This document shows positions 1-7,949 of a DNA stretch of 38,151 nt, piece by piece. The position numbers and the translations under genes were made by a program. Numbering within the stretch: position 1 is the stretch's first letter; each line of letters starts with the position of its first letter. The notes under the pieces were generated by a model. That model saw only the letters and a list, made by a program, of their open reading frames with translations. It searched no databases and was not told where the DNA came from. The stretch comes from Streptomyces sp. CBMA156 (lineage in GTDB: Bacteria; Actinomycetota; Actinomycetes; Streptomycetales; Streptomycetaceae), in the NCBI RefSeq assembly GCF_014596515.1, contig NZ_MSJQ01000038.1, positions 1 through 38,151 of the forward strand, given 5' to 3'.

Positions 1-93
1 CCGGCCCCCCCCGGCGCAGCCCCCCCGGCCGGGGAGCCCCACGCCCGCGGCGCCGCCCGCGGCGCCGCCCAAGGCGTCCTCCGAGGTCGTCAT
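1..93 (-). CDS. Possible 5' end of a truncated minus-strand gene
   Basis: An ATG on the minus strand at 93 opens a frame that stays open to the window edge and would read MTTSEDALGG followed by Gly/Ala/Pro-rich sequence. Two copies of a 12-base GC-only unit (about 44-69) encode a repeated GGAA. It would be divergent from the metallopeptidase gene at 158, leaving a short shared promoter gap. Nothing in about 31 residues identifies a family, and a GC-rich open frame of this size can occur by chance. I include it as a partial hypothetical only. Confidence 0.3.
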   Translation of the reverse strand, partial: MTTSEDALGGAAGGAAGVGLPGRGGCAGGGR

Positions 94-157
94 AGCCCCA
101 TCAAACACCGGGCTCCGTCACCTGGCACACCGTCATCCGACACCCGACAATGATCCG

Positions 158-505
158 GTGGAGATGACCCGGGAAGAGTTCGAGATGCTGGTCAGCGACG
201 CCCTCGACCAGATCCCCCCGCAGCTCGCGGCCATGATGGACAACGTCGCGATCTTCGTCGAGGACGAACCCGACCCGAGCGATCCCGAACTCCTCGGCCT
301 CTACGAGGGCACCCCGCTCACCGAGCGCGGCGAGTGGTACGCGGGCGTCCTGCCCGACCGCATCCTGATCTACCGCGGCCCCACCCTGCGCCACTGCGAG
401 ACCCGCGAGCAGGTGGTCGAGGAGGTCCGCACCACGGTCATCCACGAGGTCGCCCACCACTTCGGTTTCGACGACCACGAGCTGGACGAGCTCGGCTGGT
501 CCTGA
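158..505 (+). CDS. Zincin-type metallopeptidase, HEXXH (PF06262-like)
   Basis: Small cytoplasmic putative zinc metallopeptidase of the actinobacterial zincin_1 (DUF1025) type, 115 residues, the usual length. The zinc motif HEVAH is at residues 96-100, followed by G103 and D106, giving the extended HExxHxxGxxD pattern that would supply two His and an Asp ligand plus the catalytic Glu97. The N-terminal segment (EFEMLVSDALDQIPPQL, then MDNVAIFVED) is the conserved lead-in of this family. The start is uncertain: GTG at 158 or ATG at 164. Neither has a well-spaced ribosome binding site, because the GGTGGAG lies directly against the ATG. No substrate is known for the family. The gene stands alone ahead of the tRNA cluster. 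Confidence 0.85.
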   Translation: MEMTREEFEMLVSDALDQIPPQLAAMMDNVAIFVEDEPDPSDPELLGLYEGTPLTERGEWYAGVLPDRILIYRGPTLRHCETREQVVEEVRTTVIHEVAHHFGFDDHELDELGWS

Positions 506-546
506 CCCCGCCGGCGGCCCCGCCGCCCACTCGGCCGAAACCCGTT

Positions 547-575
547 TTGGCGATCCGCCCTGCATCCCATATGCT
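547..575 (+). promoter_or_regulatory. Promoter of the tRNA-Glu/Asp/Phe cluster
   Basis: A -35 TTGGCG (547-552) and a -10 TATGCT (570-575) are separated by 17 bases, a good vegetative-sigma match. A start near 582 would give a leader of about 37 bases before tRNA-Glu. Inferred from sequence only. Confidence 0.55.
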
Positions 576-618
576 TCTCGACGTCCCCGAGCGCTGGAAA
601 CAGCGGGACAGGCCGCAA

Positions 619-691
619 GCCCTCATCGTCTAGTGGCCCAGGACGCCGCCCTTTCAAGGCGGTAGCACGGGTTCGAATCCCGTTGGGGGCA
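619..691 (+). tRNA. tRNA-Glu (UUC)
   Basis: 73-nt cloverleaf: acceptor GCCCTCA pairs with TGGGGGC, the anticodon stem CCGCC/GGCGG holds loop CTTTCAA with anticodon TTC, and the T loop is GTTCGAATC. CCA is not encoded. First gene of a three-tRNA transcript. Confidence 0.97.
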
Positions 692-747
692 CGCAGTACA
701 CGTAGTAAAGTGCAGTAACGCAAGACCTGAGTGGTTCGCCACTTCCA

Positions 748-821
748 GGTCCCGTGGAGCAGTTGGTTAGCTCGCCACCCTGTCAAGGTGGAGGTCGCGG
801 GTTCAAGTCCCGTCGGGATCG
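748..821 (+). tRNA. tRNA-Asp (GUC), copy 1
   Basis: 74-nt cloverleaf: acceptor GGTCCCG/CGGGATC with one G-T pair, anticodon stem CCACC/GGTGG, loop CTGTCAA, anticodon GTC, discriminator G, no encoded CCA. It is identical over all 74 bases to the tRNA-Asp at 6803. Confidence 0.97.
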
Positions 822-848
822 CTCGTCTCGCAAGAGACGGTGCAGTAC

Positions 849-922
849 GGCCAGGTAGCTCAGTTGGTACGAGCGTCCGCCTGAAAAGCGGAAGGTCGCC
901 GGTTCGACCCCGGCCCTGGCCA
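849..922 (+). tRNA. tRNA-Phe (GAA)
   Basis: 74-nt cloverleaf: acceptor GGCCAGG/CCTGGCC, anticodon stem TCCGC/GCGGA, loop CTGAAAA, anticodon GAA, discriminator A, no encoded CCA. It sits 27 bases after tRNA-Asp and directly before a terminator, so it ends the tRNA operon. Confidence 0.97.
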
Positions 923-929
923 CAAACAG

Positions 930-963
930 GAAGCCCCCGCAGCGAGTTCGCTGCGGGGGCTTC
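930..963 (+). terminator. Terminator of the tRNA cluster
   Basis: A perfect 15-bp stem (930-944 with 949-963) closed by the loop AGTT and followed by a T-rich TTCGTGTT, starting 8 bases after tRNA-Phe. Confidence 0.85.
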
Positions 964-1065
964 TTCGTGTTGCCCGGCGCCGTCGGCACGGCGGACGGGT
1001 TGCGGCCCCGCACGGCGGACGGCCGCCGGTGGGGAGGCCGTGCCCGAGTAGGATCGGCCGCCGGG

Positions 1066-1094
1066 CGGCGGGCTCGGTTCCGTCGAGCCCGCCG
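1066..1094 (-). terminator. Terminator after the sigma-factor partner gene
   Basis: An 11-bp perfect stem (CGGCGGGCTCG at 1066-1076 with its complement at 1084-1094) and a 7-base loop, starting 10 bases beyond the stop of the minus-strand gene at 1105. Confidence 0.65.
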
Positions 1095-1104
1095 TCCGGT
1101 CCGT

Positions 1105-2001
1105 TCAGGACGTCCTGAGCCAGTAGTCCTTGGTGAGCTCCACCGAGCCGTCCGCCTTGTAGTAGGTGACGGTCGCCGCGTCGCTGCCGGGCTTCGCGCC
1201 GACGGCGAAGTAGCGGAACGGGGAGTCCCCGACCACGACCGGCACCGCCTCGGTGGTCCCGCCGGTCTTCCAGGCGATCACGACCTTCGTCACCTCGGAG
1301 TTGACGCCGTCGATCACCACCGGCGGTACGGCCGACGGGTGGTGGAGGCCGAGCGAGGCGCCGCCGACGGCGGCCGGGAACCCGCCGGGGGCGGAGACCG
1401 CGTGCACGGAGTCGTCGGCCTGCCGACGGCCGTCCACGGTGTAGTAGTAGTTCACCCGGTCCAGGCGCGCGTCCCAGTTGGTGTCGACGTCCTGCCGGCT
1501 GACCGGCTTCACCTCCGGGTTGGCGGCGTACCGCTCCTCCCGCAGCAGCAGGGCCTGCTTGAGGGCGTCCTGCTTGCTGGGGGCGGTCGGCCACAGCGCG
1601 GCCCAGGCCTGCCAGGTGTGGCCGCTCGCGGTGCCTTCGGCGACCTTGACCCGCACGGGCTTGAACGGGTCCCGGGCGGCGGCGGACGCGCCCGCGCCGG
1701 CCGCGGCGGCGGGGGCCGCCACCGTGGTGGCCGGGCTGGAGGCCGCCACCACCACGGTCGAGACGGCCTGCCGGCCGCGTTCGCCGATCACCGCCGCACC
1801 GCCGGCCACCCCGACGACCAGGGCCGCCGCCACCCCTGCGGTCAGCAGCCGCCGGCGCCGCAGCCGCCGCCGGCCCCCGGCGACCAGCCGGTCGTACGGG
1901 ACCGCCTCGATCTCGACGCTCTCGGCCAGGTCGCCCAGCGCCCGCACGGCCGCCCGGTCCTCCCCGCTCTCGGCGCTCCCTGGCAGGAACTCGTTGCTCA
2001 T
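1105..2001 (-). CDS. Single-pass membrane partner of the SigE-family sigma factor (putative anti-sigma)
   Basis: 298 residues. A short cytoplasmic N-terminus (about residues 1-45, ending in an Arg cluster GGRRRLRRRR) is followed by one hydrophobic helix (about 52-70) and then an extracytoplasmic domain of over 200 residues with a low-complexity Ala/Thr linker. I see no zinc anti-sigma motif (HxxxCxxC), so if it restrains the sigma factor it does so with a non-classical N-terminus. The ATG at 1999-2001 overlaps the sigma-factor stop codon (ATGA), and GGAGGAG sits just upstream inside the sigma gene, so the two are translationally coupled. The Tyr/Trp-rich C-terminal half resembles small extracellular sensory domains only loosely. 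Anti-sigma role is inferred from position and topology. Confidence 0.75.
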   Translation of the reverse strand: MSNEFLPGSAESGEDRAAVRALGDLAESVEIEAVPYDRLVAGGRRRLRRRRLLTAGVAAALVVGVAGGAAVIGERGRQAVSTVVVAASSPATTVAAPAAAAGAGASAAARDPFKPVRVKVAEGTASGHTWQAWAALWPTAPSKQDALKQALLLREERYAANPEVKPVSRQDVDTNWDARLDRVNYYYTVDGRRQADDSVHAVSAPGGFPAAVGGASLGLHHPSAVPPVVIDGVNSEVTKVVIAWKTGGTTEAVPVVVGDSPFRYFAVGAKPGSDAATVTYYKADGSVELTKDYWLRTS

Positions 2002-2516
2002 CTTGCTCCTCCGATGCTCGTCAGTCCGATGAGTGAGGAGGCGCCGCGGAGCTTGGCCAGCCCCCTGGCCGCCTGGCTCTTCACCGTCCCGACCGAGCAC
2101 CCCATGGCCGCCGCGGTCTGCGTCTCGGTGAGGTCCTCCCAGTACCGCAGCACCACCGCCTGGCGCTGGCGCGGCGGCAGGGTGGCGAGCGCGCCGAGCA
2201 GCACGGCCCGGTCGTCCGGGTCCACGCCGGCCGGCGCGGCCCGGTCGGGGACGGCGGTGACCGGGTACTCGACGAGCCGGCGCCGGAACTTCCTGGCGTG
2301 CTCGTTGATCACGATCCGGCGCACGTAGGCGTACGGGTCGTCGGCCGCCCGCACCCTGGTCCAGGCCGCGTACGCCCGTTCCAGCGCCTGCTGGACCAGG
2401 TCCTCGGCCCCGTGCCGGTCTCCCGCGAGCAGGTAGGCCGTCCTGAGCAGCCGCGACCACGCGCTGCCGACGAACGCCCGGAACTCCTCGTCCCTGGCGG
2501 TCTTGTGGGCTCCCAT
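1998..2516 (-). CDS. RNA polymerase sigma factor, SigE family (ECF-like)
   Basis: 172-residue group IV sigma factor of the actinobacterial SigE (TIGR02983-like) family. Region 2 runs from EEFRAFV to about residue 75 and includes LAGDRHGAEDLVQQALERAY and the DPYAYVRRIVINEHARKFRRR segment. Region 4 contains LPPRQRQAVVLRYWEDLTETQTAAAMGCSVGTVKSQ, a typical -35-recognition helix-turn-helix with VGTVKSQ as recognition helix. I chose ATG at 2516 because AGGAGGTG lies four bases upstream; an in-frame GTG at 2522 adds two residues. Its stop overlaps the start of the membrane partner, the usual sigma/anti-sigma arrangement. Divergent from hrpA. The signal it answers is unknown. Confidence 0.9.
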   Translation of the reverse strand: MGAHKTARDEEFRAFVGSAWSRLLRTAYLLAGDRHGAEDLVQQALERAYAAWTRVRAADDPYAYVRRIVINEHARKFRRRLVEYPVTAVPDRAAPAGVDPDDRAVLLGALATLPPRQRQAVVLRYWEDLTETQTAAAMGCSVGTVKSQAARGLAKLRGASSLIGLTSIGGAR

Positions 2517-2665
2517 GAGCACCTCCTCACCCCCCAGAGCCCGGGACCGGCACGGACCGTTGCCCGGCGTTCGCGATTCGCCGCCGTCGGCTGTGACACT
2601 GGAGGGGCTCGAAAACCGAGGTGCGCTCCGCCGTGCCTCCTTGCGAACCTAGAGGGATGCCCGCA

Positions 2666-5600
2666 GTGAGTTCTCCCGCAGTCCAGTCCGCCACCGTACC
2701 CACCGAGGGGCCCGGAATCGGTGAGCTGGCCGCCCGCCTGCCCGAGCTGACCCTGCGCGACCAGGTACGGATCGGGCGCCGGCTGGAGGGGGCCCGCAGG
2801 GTCCGCAAGCCCGAGGCCCGGCAGAAGGTCGCCGACGAGATCGCCGCCGACATCGAACGCGCCGAGCTGCTGGTCGAGCAGCGCCGCGGCGCCGTTCCGG
2901 CCATCAGCTATCCCGCCGAGCTGCCGGTCAGCCAGAAGAAGGACGAGATCCTGGCGGCGATCCGGGACCACCAGGTGGTGATCGTCGCGGGCGAGACCGG
3001 CTCCGGCAAGACCACCCAGATCCCGAAGATCTGCCTGGAGCTGGGCCGCGGCGTGCGCGGCCTGGTCGGCCACACCCAGCCGCGCCGGATCGCCGCCCGC
3101 ACGGTGGCCGAGCGGGTCGCGGAGGAGCTGGACAGCCCGCTCGGCGAGGCGGTCGGCTGGAAGGTCAGGTTCACCGACCAGGTCGGCCGGGACACCCTGG
3201 TCAAGCTGATGACGGACGGCATCCTGCTGGCGGAGATCCAGACCGACCGCGATCTGCACCAGTACGACACCCTGATCATCGACGAGGCGCACGAGCGCAG
3301 CCTCAACATCGACTTCATCCTCGGCTACCTCAAGCAGCTGCTCCCCCGCCGCCCCGACCTCAAGGTCGTGATCACCTCCGCGACCATCGACCCGGAGCGC
3401 TTCGCCCGGCACTTCGGCGACGCCCCGATCGTCGAGGTCTCCGGCCGCACCTACCCGGTCGAGGTCCGCTACCGGCCGGTGGTCGACGAGGCCGACGACG
3501 ACGAGGACGCGACCGATGCCGACCGCGACCGCGACCAGGTCCAGGCGATCTGCGACGCCGCCGAGGAGCTCCAGGCCGAGGGCCCGGGCGACATCCTGGT
3601 CTTCCTCTCCGGCGAACGCGAGATCCGCGACACCGCCGACGCCCTCGGCAAGCTCAAGCTGAAGAACACCGAGATCCTGCCGCTGTACGCCCGGCTCAGC
3701 TCGGCCGAGCAGCACAAGGTCTTCCAGCGCTCGCGCAGCCGCCGGATCGTGCTGGCCACCAACGTGGCCGAGACCTCGCTGACCGTCCCCGGCATCAAGT
3801 ACGTGATCGACCCGGGCACCGCCCGGATCTCCCGCTACAGCCACCGCACCAAGGTGCAGCGGCTGCCGATCGAGGCGATCAGCCAGGCCAGCGCCAACCA
3901 GCGCAAGGGCCGCTGCGGCCGCACCTCGGACGGCATCTGCATCCGGCTCTACTCGGAGGAGGACTTCCTCTCCCGCCCCGAGTTCACCGACGCCGAGATC
4001 CTGCGCACCAACCTGGCCTCGGTGATCCTCCAGATGACCGCGGCCGGCCTCGGCGACATCGCCGCCTTCCCGTTCCTGGACCCGCCGGACTCGCGCAACA
4101 TCAAGGACGGCGTCCACCTGCTGCACGAGCTGGGCGCGCTGGACCCGGAGGAGAAGGACCCGCGCAAGCGACTGACCCAGCTCGGCCGCAAGCTCGCCCA
4201 GCTCCCGGTGGACCCGCGGATGGCCCGCATGGTGCTGGAGGCCGACCGCAACGGCTGCGTCCGCGACGTCATGGTGATCGCCGCCGCGCTCTCCATCCAG
4301 GACCCGCGCGAGCGCCCGGCCGAGAAGCGCCAGGCCGCCGACGAGCGGCACCGCCGGTTCAACTCGGAGACCTCCGACTTCCTCGCCTACCTGTCGATGT
4401 GGCGCTACGTCCGGGAGCAGCAGCGGGAGCTCTCCTCCTCGGCGTTCCGCCGGATGTGCAAGGCCGAGTTCCTCAACTACCTGCGGATACGGGAGTGGCA
4501 GGACATCTACGTCCAGCTGCGCACCGTCGCCAAGCAGCTGGGCGTCACGGTCGAGGAGGATCCCACCCGGACCGACGGTCACGAAGGGGAGCCGGACGCC
4601 GACCGGATCCACCAGTCGCTGCTGGCCGGCCTGCTCTCCCACATCGGCCTGTTCGACGTGGAGAAGCGCGAGTACGGCGGCGCGCGCGGCGCCCGCTTCG
4701 CGGTCTTCCCCGGCTCGGGCCTGTTCAAGAAGCCGCCGCGCTGGGTGATGTCGGCCGAGCTGGTGGAGACCTCCCGGCTCTGGGCGCGGATCAACGCCAA
4801 GATCGAGCCGGAGTGGGTCGAGCCGCTGGCCGGCCACCTGATCAAGCGCAGCTACAGCGAGCCGCACTGGGAGAAGAAGGCCGGCGCGGTGCTGGCGTAC
4901 GAGAAGGTGACCCTCTACGGGATGCCGGTCGTCGCCCAGCGCAAGGTCAACTACGGGAAGATCGACCAGGAGCTCTGCCGCGAGCTGTTCATCCGCAACG
5001 CGCTGGTCGAGGGCGACTGGGAGACCCACCACAGGTTCTTCGCGGAGAACCGCAAGCTGCTCGGCGAGGTCGAGGAGCTGGAGAACCGGGCCCGCCGCCG
5101 GGACATCATGGTGGACGACCAGACCCTGTTCGACTTCTACGACGCCCGGCTGCCCGAAGAGGTCGTCTCCACCCGGCACTTCGACTCCTGGTGGAAGAAG
5201 GCCAGGCACGAGCAGCCCGACCTGCTGAACTTCGAGAAGTCGATGCTGATCAACGACGCCGCGGGCGGCGTCACCGAGGCCGACTACCCGGACCACTGGC
5301 AGCAGGGCAAGCTCCGCTTCACGCTGACCTACCAGTTCGAGCCGGGCAGCGACGCGGACGGCGTGACGGTGCACATCCCGCTGCCGGTGCTCAACCAGGT
5401 CACCGCGGAGGGCTTCGACTGGCAGATCCCCGGCCTGCGGGAGGAACTGGTCACCGCGTACATCAAGTCGCTGCCGAAGGCGATCCGGCGCAACTTCGTC
5501 CCCGCGCCAGACTTCGCCAAGGCGGCGCTGCGCGCGGTGAAGGACCGCCAGGAGCCGCTGCTCCCGGCCCTGGAGCACGCCCTGAAGCGCCTGACGGCCG

Positions 5601-6658
5601 TCACCGTGCCGCCGGAGGCCTGGGACGACGAACGGGTGCCCGACCACCTCAGGGTGACCTTCCGGGTGGTGGACGGGCGCCGCAAGCTCGCCGAGTCCAA
5701 GGACCTGGAGGAGCTGCGGCTGAAGCTCAAGCCCAAGCTCAAGGAGACGCTCTCCTCGGCCGCCTCGGGCCAGGGCATCGAGCAGAGCGGGCTGACCGCC
5801 TGGCCGGCCTCGCTGCCGGTGCTCCAGCGCACCTTCGAGCAGCGCTCGCGCGGCCACGCGATGCGCGCCTACCCGGCCCTGGTGGACGAGGGCCAGTCGG
5901 TCGGCGTCAAGCTGTTCGACACCCCGCAGGCGCAGGCGCAGTCGATGTGGGAGGGGACGCGCCGGCTGCTGACGCTGACCACCACCTCCCCGGCCAAGTC
6001 GATCCAGGGCCGGCTGGGCAACCAGGCGAAGCTGGCGCTCTCGCACAGCCCGCACGGCTCGATCGGCGCCCTGTTCGAGGACGTCGTGGCGGCCGCCACG
6101 GACCGGCTGATGACCCTGGCCGGCGGCCCGGCCTGGGACGAGGCGGCGTTCGGCAAGCTGCACGACAAGGTGCGCGCCGACCTGTACGACCTGTCCGCGG
6201 ACACCACGCTGAAGACGGCCACCTCGCTGATCGCCTTCCACAAGGCCTCGACCCGGCTGAAGTCGGTGAGCAGCCCGGTGCTGCTGAACGCGGTGAACGA
6301 CGTCCGGCTGCACCTGGCCTCGCTGGTGTACCCGGGCTTCGTGACCGCCACCGGCTGGCAGCGGCTGCCGGACCTCAAGCGCTACCTGCTGGCGGTGGAC
6401 CGCCGCCTGGAGGCGCTGCCCAACCATCCGCAGCGGGACGCCCAGCACCTGCTGAAGGTGCAGCAGGTGCAGCAGGCGTACGGGGAGCTGCTGGCGGCGG
6501 TGCCGGCCGGGCACCAGCCGTCCGCGGAGGTGCGGGCGATCCGCTGGATGATCGAGGAGCTGCGGGTCAGCTTCTTCGCCCAGTCGCTGGGCACACCGAG
6601 CCCGGTCTCGGAGAAGCGGATCATGAAGGCGATGGAGGCGGCGCGGGCGACGCTCTGA
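2666..6658 (+). CDS. hrpA: ATP-dependent RNA helicase HrpA
   Basis: DEAH-box RNA helicase of about 1330 residues, matching the roughly 1300-residue bacterial HrpA family. Walker A GETGSGKTTQ is near residue 109, DEAH (IIDEAHERSLN) near 206, motif III TSATID near 238, and motif VI QRKGRCGR near 412. After the RecA lobes come the HA2/ratchet and OB-fold regions (QLPVDPRMARMV onward) and the long C-terminal DUF3418 region characteristic of HrpA. HrpA acts on structured mRNA and, in E. coli, helps rescue stalled ribosomes. The start is GTG 2666, because GAGGG lies nine bases upstream; ATG 2657 is in frame but abuts that site. Divergent from the sigma factor. A long minus-strand open frame opposite it is a composition shadow. 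Confidence 0.95.
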   Translation: MSSPAVQSATVPTEGPGIGELAARLPELTLRDQVRIGRRLEGARRVRKPEARQKVADEIAADIERAELLVEQRRGAVPAISYPAELPVSQKKDEILAAIRDHQVVIVAGETGSGKTTQIPKICLELGRGVRGLVGHTQPRRIAARTVAERVAEELDSPLGEAVGWKVRFTDQVGRDTLVKLMTDGILLAEIQTDRDLHQYDTLIIDEAHERSLNIDFILGYLKQLLPRRPDLKVVITSATIDPERFARHFGDAPIVEVSGRTYPVEVRYRPVVDEADDDEDATDADRDRDQVQAICDAAEELQAEGPGDILVFLSGEREIRDTADALGKLKLKNTEILPLYARLSSAEQHKVFQRSRSRRIVLATNVAETSLTVPGIKYVIDPGTARISRYSHRTKVQRLPIEAISQASANQRKGRCGRTSDGICIRLYSEEDFLSRPEFTDAEILRTNLASVILQMTAAGLGDIAAFPFLDPPDSRNIKDGVHLLHELGALDPEEKDPRKRLTQLGRKLAQLPVDPRMARMVLEADRNGCVRDVMVIAAALSIQDPRERPAEKRQAADERHRRFNSETSDFLAYLSMWRYVREQQRELSSSAFRRMCKAEFLNYLRIREWQDIYVQLRTVAKQLGVTVEEDPTRTDGHEGEPDADRIHQSLLAGLLSHIGLFDVEKREYGGARGARFAVFPGSGLFKKPPRWVMSAELVETSRLWARINAKIEPEWVEPLAGHLIKRSYSEPHWEKKAGAVLAYEKVTLYGMPVVAQRKVNYGKIDQELCRELFIRNALVEGDWETHHRFFAENRKLLGEVEELENRARRRDIMVDDQTLFDFYDARLPEEVVSTRHFDSWWKKARHEQPDLLNFEKSMLINDAAGGVTEADYPDHWQQGKLRFTLTYQFEPGSDADGVTVHIPLPVLNQVTAEGFDWQIPGLREELVTAYIKSLPKAIRRNFVPAPDFAKAALRAVKDRQEPLLPALEHALKRLTAVTVPPEAWDDERVPDHLRVTFRVVDGRRKLAESKDLEELRLKLKPKLKETLSSAASGQGIEQSGLTAWPASLPVLQRTFEQRSRGHAMRAYPALVDEGQSVGVKLFDTPQAQAQSMWEGTRRLLTLTTTSPAKSIQGRLGNQAKLALSHSPHGSIGALFEDVVAAATDRLMTLAGGPAWDEAAFGKLHDKVRADLYDLSADTTLKTATSLIAFHKASTRLKSVSSPVLLNAVNDVRLHLASLVYPGFVTATGWQRLPDLKRYLLAVDRRLEALPNHPQRDAQHLLKVQQVQQAYGELLAAVPAGHQPSAEVRAIRWMIEELRVSFFAQSLGTPSPVSEKRIMKAMEAARATL

Positions 6659-6722
6659 CCCGGGCGCCCCTCCCCCGCCCGGTGTGTGGCCGTGTGAGCT
6701 GCGGTGGGCCTTCGGGAGCCGG

Positions 6723-6753
6723 TTCGACCTGAGGGCCCACCATGGGCTAGAGT
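6723..6753 (+). promoter_or_regulatory. Promoter of the second tRNA-Asp
   Basis: A -35-like TTCGACC from 6723 and a -10 TAGAGT (6748-6753) lie 18-19 bases apart, giving a start near 6760 and a leader of about 43 bases before tRNA-Asp. It separates the tRNA from hrpA transcription. Confidence 0.4.
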
Positions 6754-6802
6754 CTGTCTTGTTCGCAGCGCGGCAAGCGAGTGAACGAGATCAGAAAACT
6801 CT

Positions 6803-6876
6803 GGTCCCGTGGAGCAGTTGGTTAGCTCGCCACCCTGTCAAGGTGGAGGTCGCGGGTTCAAGTCCCGTCGGGATCG
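6803..6876 (+). tRNA. tRNA-Asp (GUC), copy 2
   Basis: Same 74-nt sequence as tRNA-Asp copy 1 at 748, with anticodon GTC, but transcribed alone with its own promoter and terminator. The identity stops exactly at the gene ends, which suggests gene conversion or strong constraint rather than recent segmental duplication. Confidence 0.97.
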
Positions 6877-6883
6877 CCGCAAC

Positions 6884-6925
6884 GCGAGAGGCCCGGAACC
6901 GTCAGGTTCCGGGCCTCTCGCTTTT
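6884..6925 (+). terminator. Terminator of tRNA-Asp copy 2
   Basis: A perfect 17-bp stem (6884-6900 with 6905-6921) with loop GTCA and a TTTT tail, starting 8 bases after the tRNA. A textbook intrinsic terminator. Confidence 0.92.
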
Positions 6926-7190
6926 GACCGTTCGGCCCTTTACCCCGACTAGGTCTAGACCACAAGCGACGGGCCGCGTGACGGTCGTCACGCGGGCCCC
7001 CTCGGTGCACCCCTCCCGAGGACCCCTTCAGAACCACGTTAATTTAATATGTAAAATTGTACAGGTATTCACTGTAAATCCCCCCCGCCCCACTCGCATC
7101 AAATCGTTATCCGGAGTTCAACATTCCGACCACTCGGCCGACCCGAACGCCTCCGGTGAGCGCGACAACGGGTCCGGTGGCGGGCACGAC
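6926..7190. other. Non-coding gap with an AT-rich island
   Basis: No convincing gene between the tRNA-Asp terminator and the bldC terminator. About 7037-7080 is strikingly AT-rich for this chromosome: TTAATTTAATATG, two AATT elements (7041 and 7055) and a short inverted repeat TACAG-7-CTGTA at 7060-7076. Beyond it the sequence returns gradually to high GC. It could be a regulator-binding region, a small-RNA promoter or the scar of an element that used the adjacent tRNA; none is demonstrated. Confidence 0.5.
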
Positions 7191-7238
7191 AAAGGGGCCG
7201 CTTACCGGACCCGGCGGAGTCCGGTAAGCGGCCCCTTT
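7191..7238. terminator. Terminator of bldC (probably bidirectional)
   Basis: A 20-bp perfect stem: 7191-7210 (AAAGGGGCCGCTTACCGGAC) pairs with 7219-7238, with an 8-base loop. The A-run on the left and T-run on the right let it work on both strands; it lies 17 bases past the bldC stop. Confidence 0.92.
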
Positions 7239-7255
7239 AAAGAGCCTTCGGCCTA

Positions 7256-7462
7256 TCAGGCCTCAGTGCGCTGAGCGGGAATCCCGGCCAGCAGAGCGCG
7301 CACCTCCGCCTCACGGTAACGGCGGTGACCGCCGAGCGTGCGAATCGACGTCAGCTTGCCTGCCTTGGCCCAGCGAGTGACCGTCTTCGGGTCCACGCGG
7401 AACATGGTGGCAACCTCTGCCGGCGTCAGCAGCGGCTCAGCATCAGGGGTACGAGCGGTCAT
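7256..7462 (-). CDS. bldC: Developmental regulator BldC (MerR-like DNA-binding protein)
   Basis: 68-residue BldC, the same length as in other streptomycetes and, as recalled, almost identical in sequence (MTARTPDAEPLLTPAEVATM, then the WAKAGKLTSIRTLGGHRRY winged helix). It consists only of a MerR-type winged helix-turn-helix and lacks the MerR dimerisation coiled coil; the family is known to bind head-to-tail on AT-rich direct repeats and holds back entry into development. GAGGAGG lies seven bases before the ATG. It is monocistronic between a strong terminator and a long upstream control region. Its neighbours (unknown gene, vdh, DUF3073, purM, purF on one side, hrpA on the other) match the order I recall around bldC in S. 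coelicolor. Confidence 0.97.
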   Translation of the reverse strand: MTARTPDAEPLLTPAEVATMFRVDPKTVTRWAKAGKLTSIRTLGGHRRYREAEVRALLAGIPAQRTEA

Positions 7463-7949
7463 GAGCGGCCTCCTCGGGAGAACCGAACCAGGGCGGTTCT
7501 ATCCTTCAAATTCTGCACCTTGGCCCGCGATGCCCGAAATGGCATAGACGGGCCGAGTCGGTTATAGGACGAACGGCTTGTCCTGGTGTCTACAACTACA
7601 CCATCCGTCCAGCCCTATCGACCAAACCGCCAAAATTGACCCCTCACGGGTTCAAGGCCGACGGATGGCGATGGACCACCCCATAGCGGACAGTCACGCT
7701 GTGATGACATCCGGTTACAGGGGGACCAGACCCTCCGTTTCCCCGCAAAGCACGCATCGACTCCAGAACCACCCAAAAGTGGGCACGCTCACGTGAAGTT
7801 GGGCTGGTTGTCCCATTTTTGCACATAGGGGTAAGTTCGCGTCAACGGTGAGTAGTGTCACGTTCGACAGGTATTGACCCGAACCGGGACCTTGGTCATC
7901 GGACCCGCGGTCCTTAGGACTCTTACAGTCATACACGCGCGGTCGGACG
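7463..7949. promoter_or_regulatory. bldC upstream control region (487 bases, no gene)
   Basis: No credible coding frame. On the minus strand toward bldC there is a -10-like TATAAC around 7563-7568, just beyond an inverted repeat AGGAC-9-GTCCT at about 7566-7584. Scattered AATT elements (near 7511 and 7635) are the kind of AT tetramer that BldC itself prefers, so autoregulation is possible. A near-parS CACGTG palindrome sits at about 7789. The long length fits a heavily regulated developmental promoter. Inference only. Confidence 0.4.

Noticed and set aside
731..1051. Plus-strand frame through the tRNA-Asp and tRNA-Phe genes
   Set aside because: It reads through two certain tRNA genes and a terminator; an artefact.
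2309..6514. A 1401-residue open frame on the minus strand opposite hrpA
   Set aside because: Its composition is Arg/Gly/Leu/Val-rich low complexity, as expected from the complement of a high-GC3 gene; hrpA has complete motifs on the other strand.
7786..7800. Second parS-like site (CTCACGTGAAG) upstream of bldC
   Set aside because: Only the CACGTGAA core fits; the left half deviates at several positions from GTTTCACGTGAAAC, so ParB binding is unlikely.
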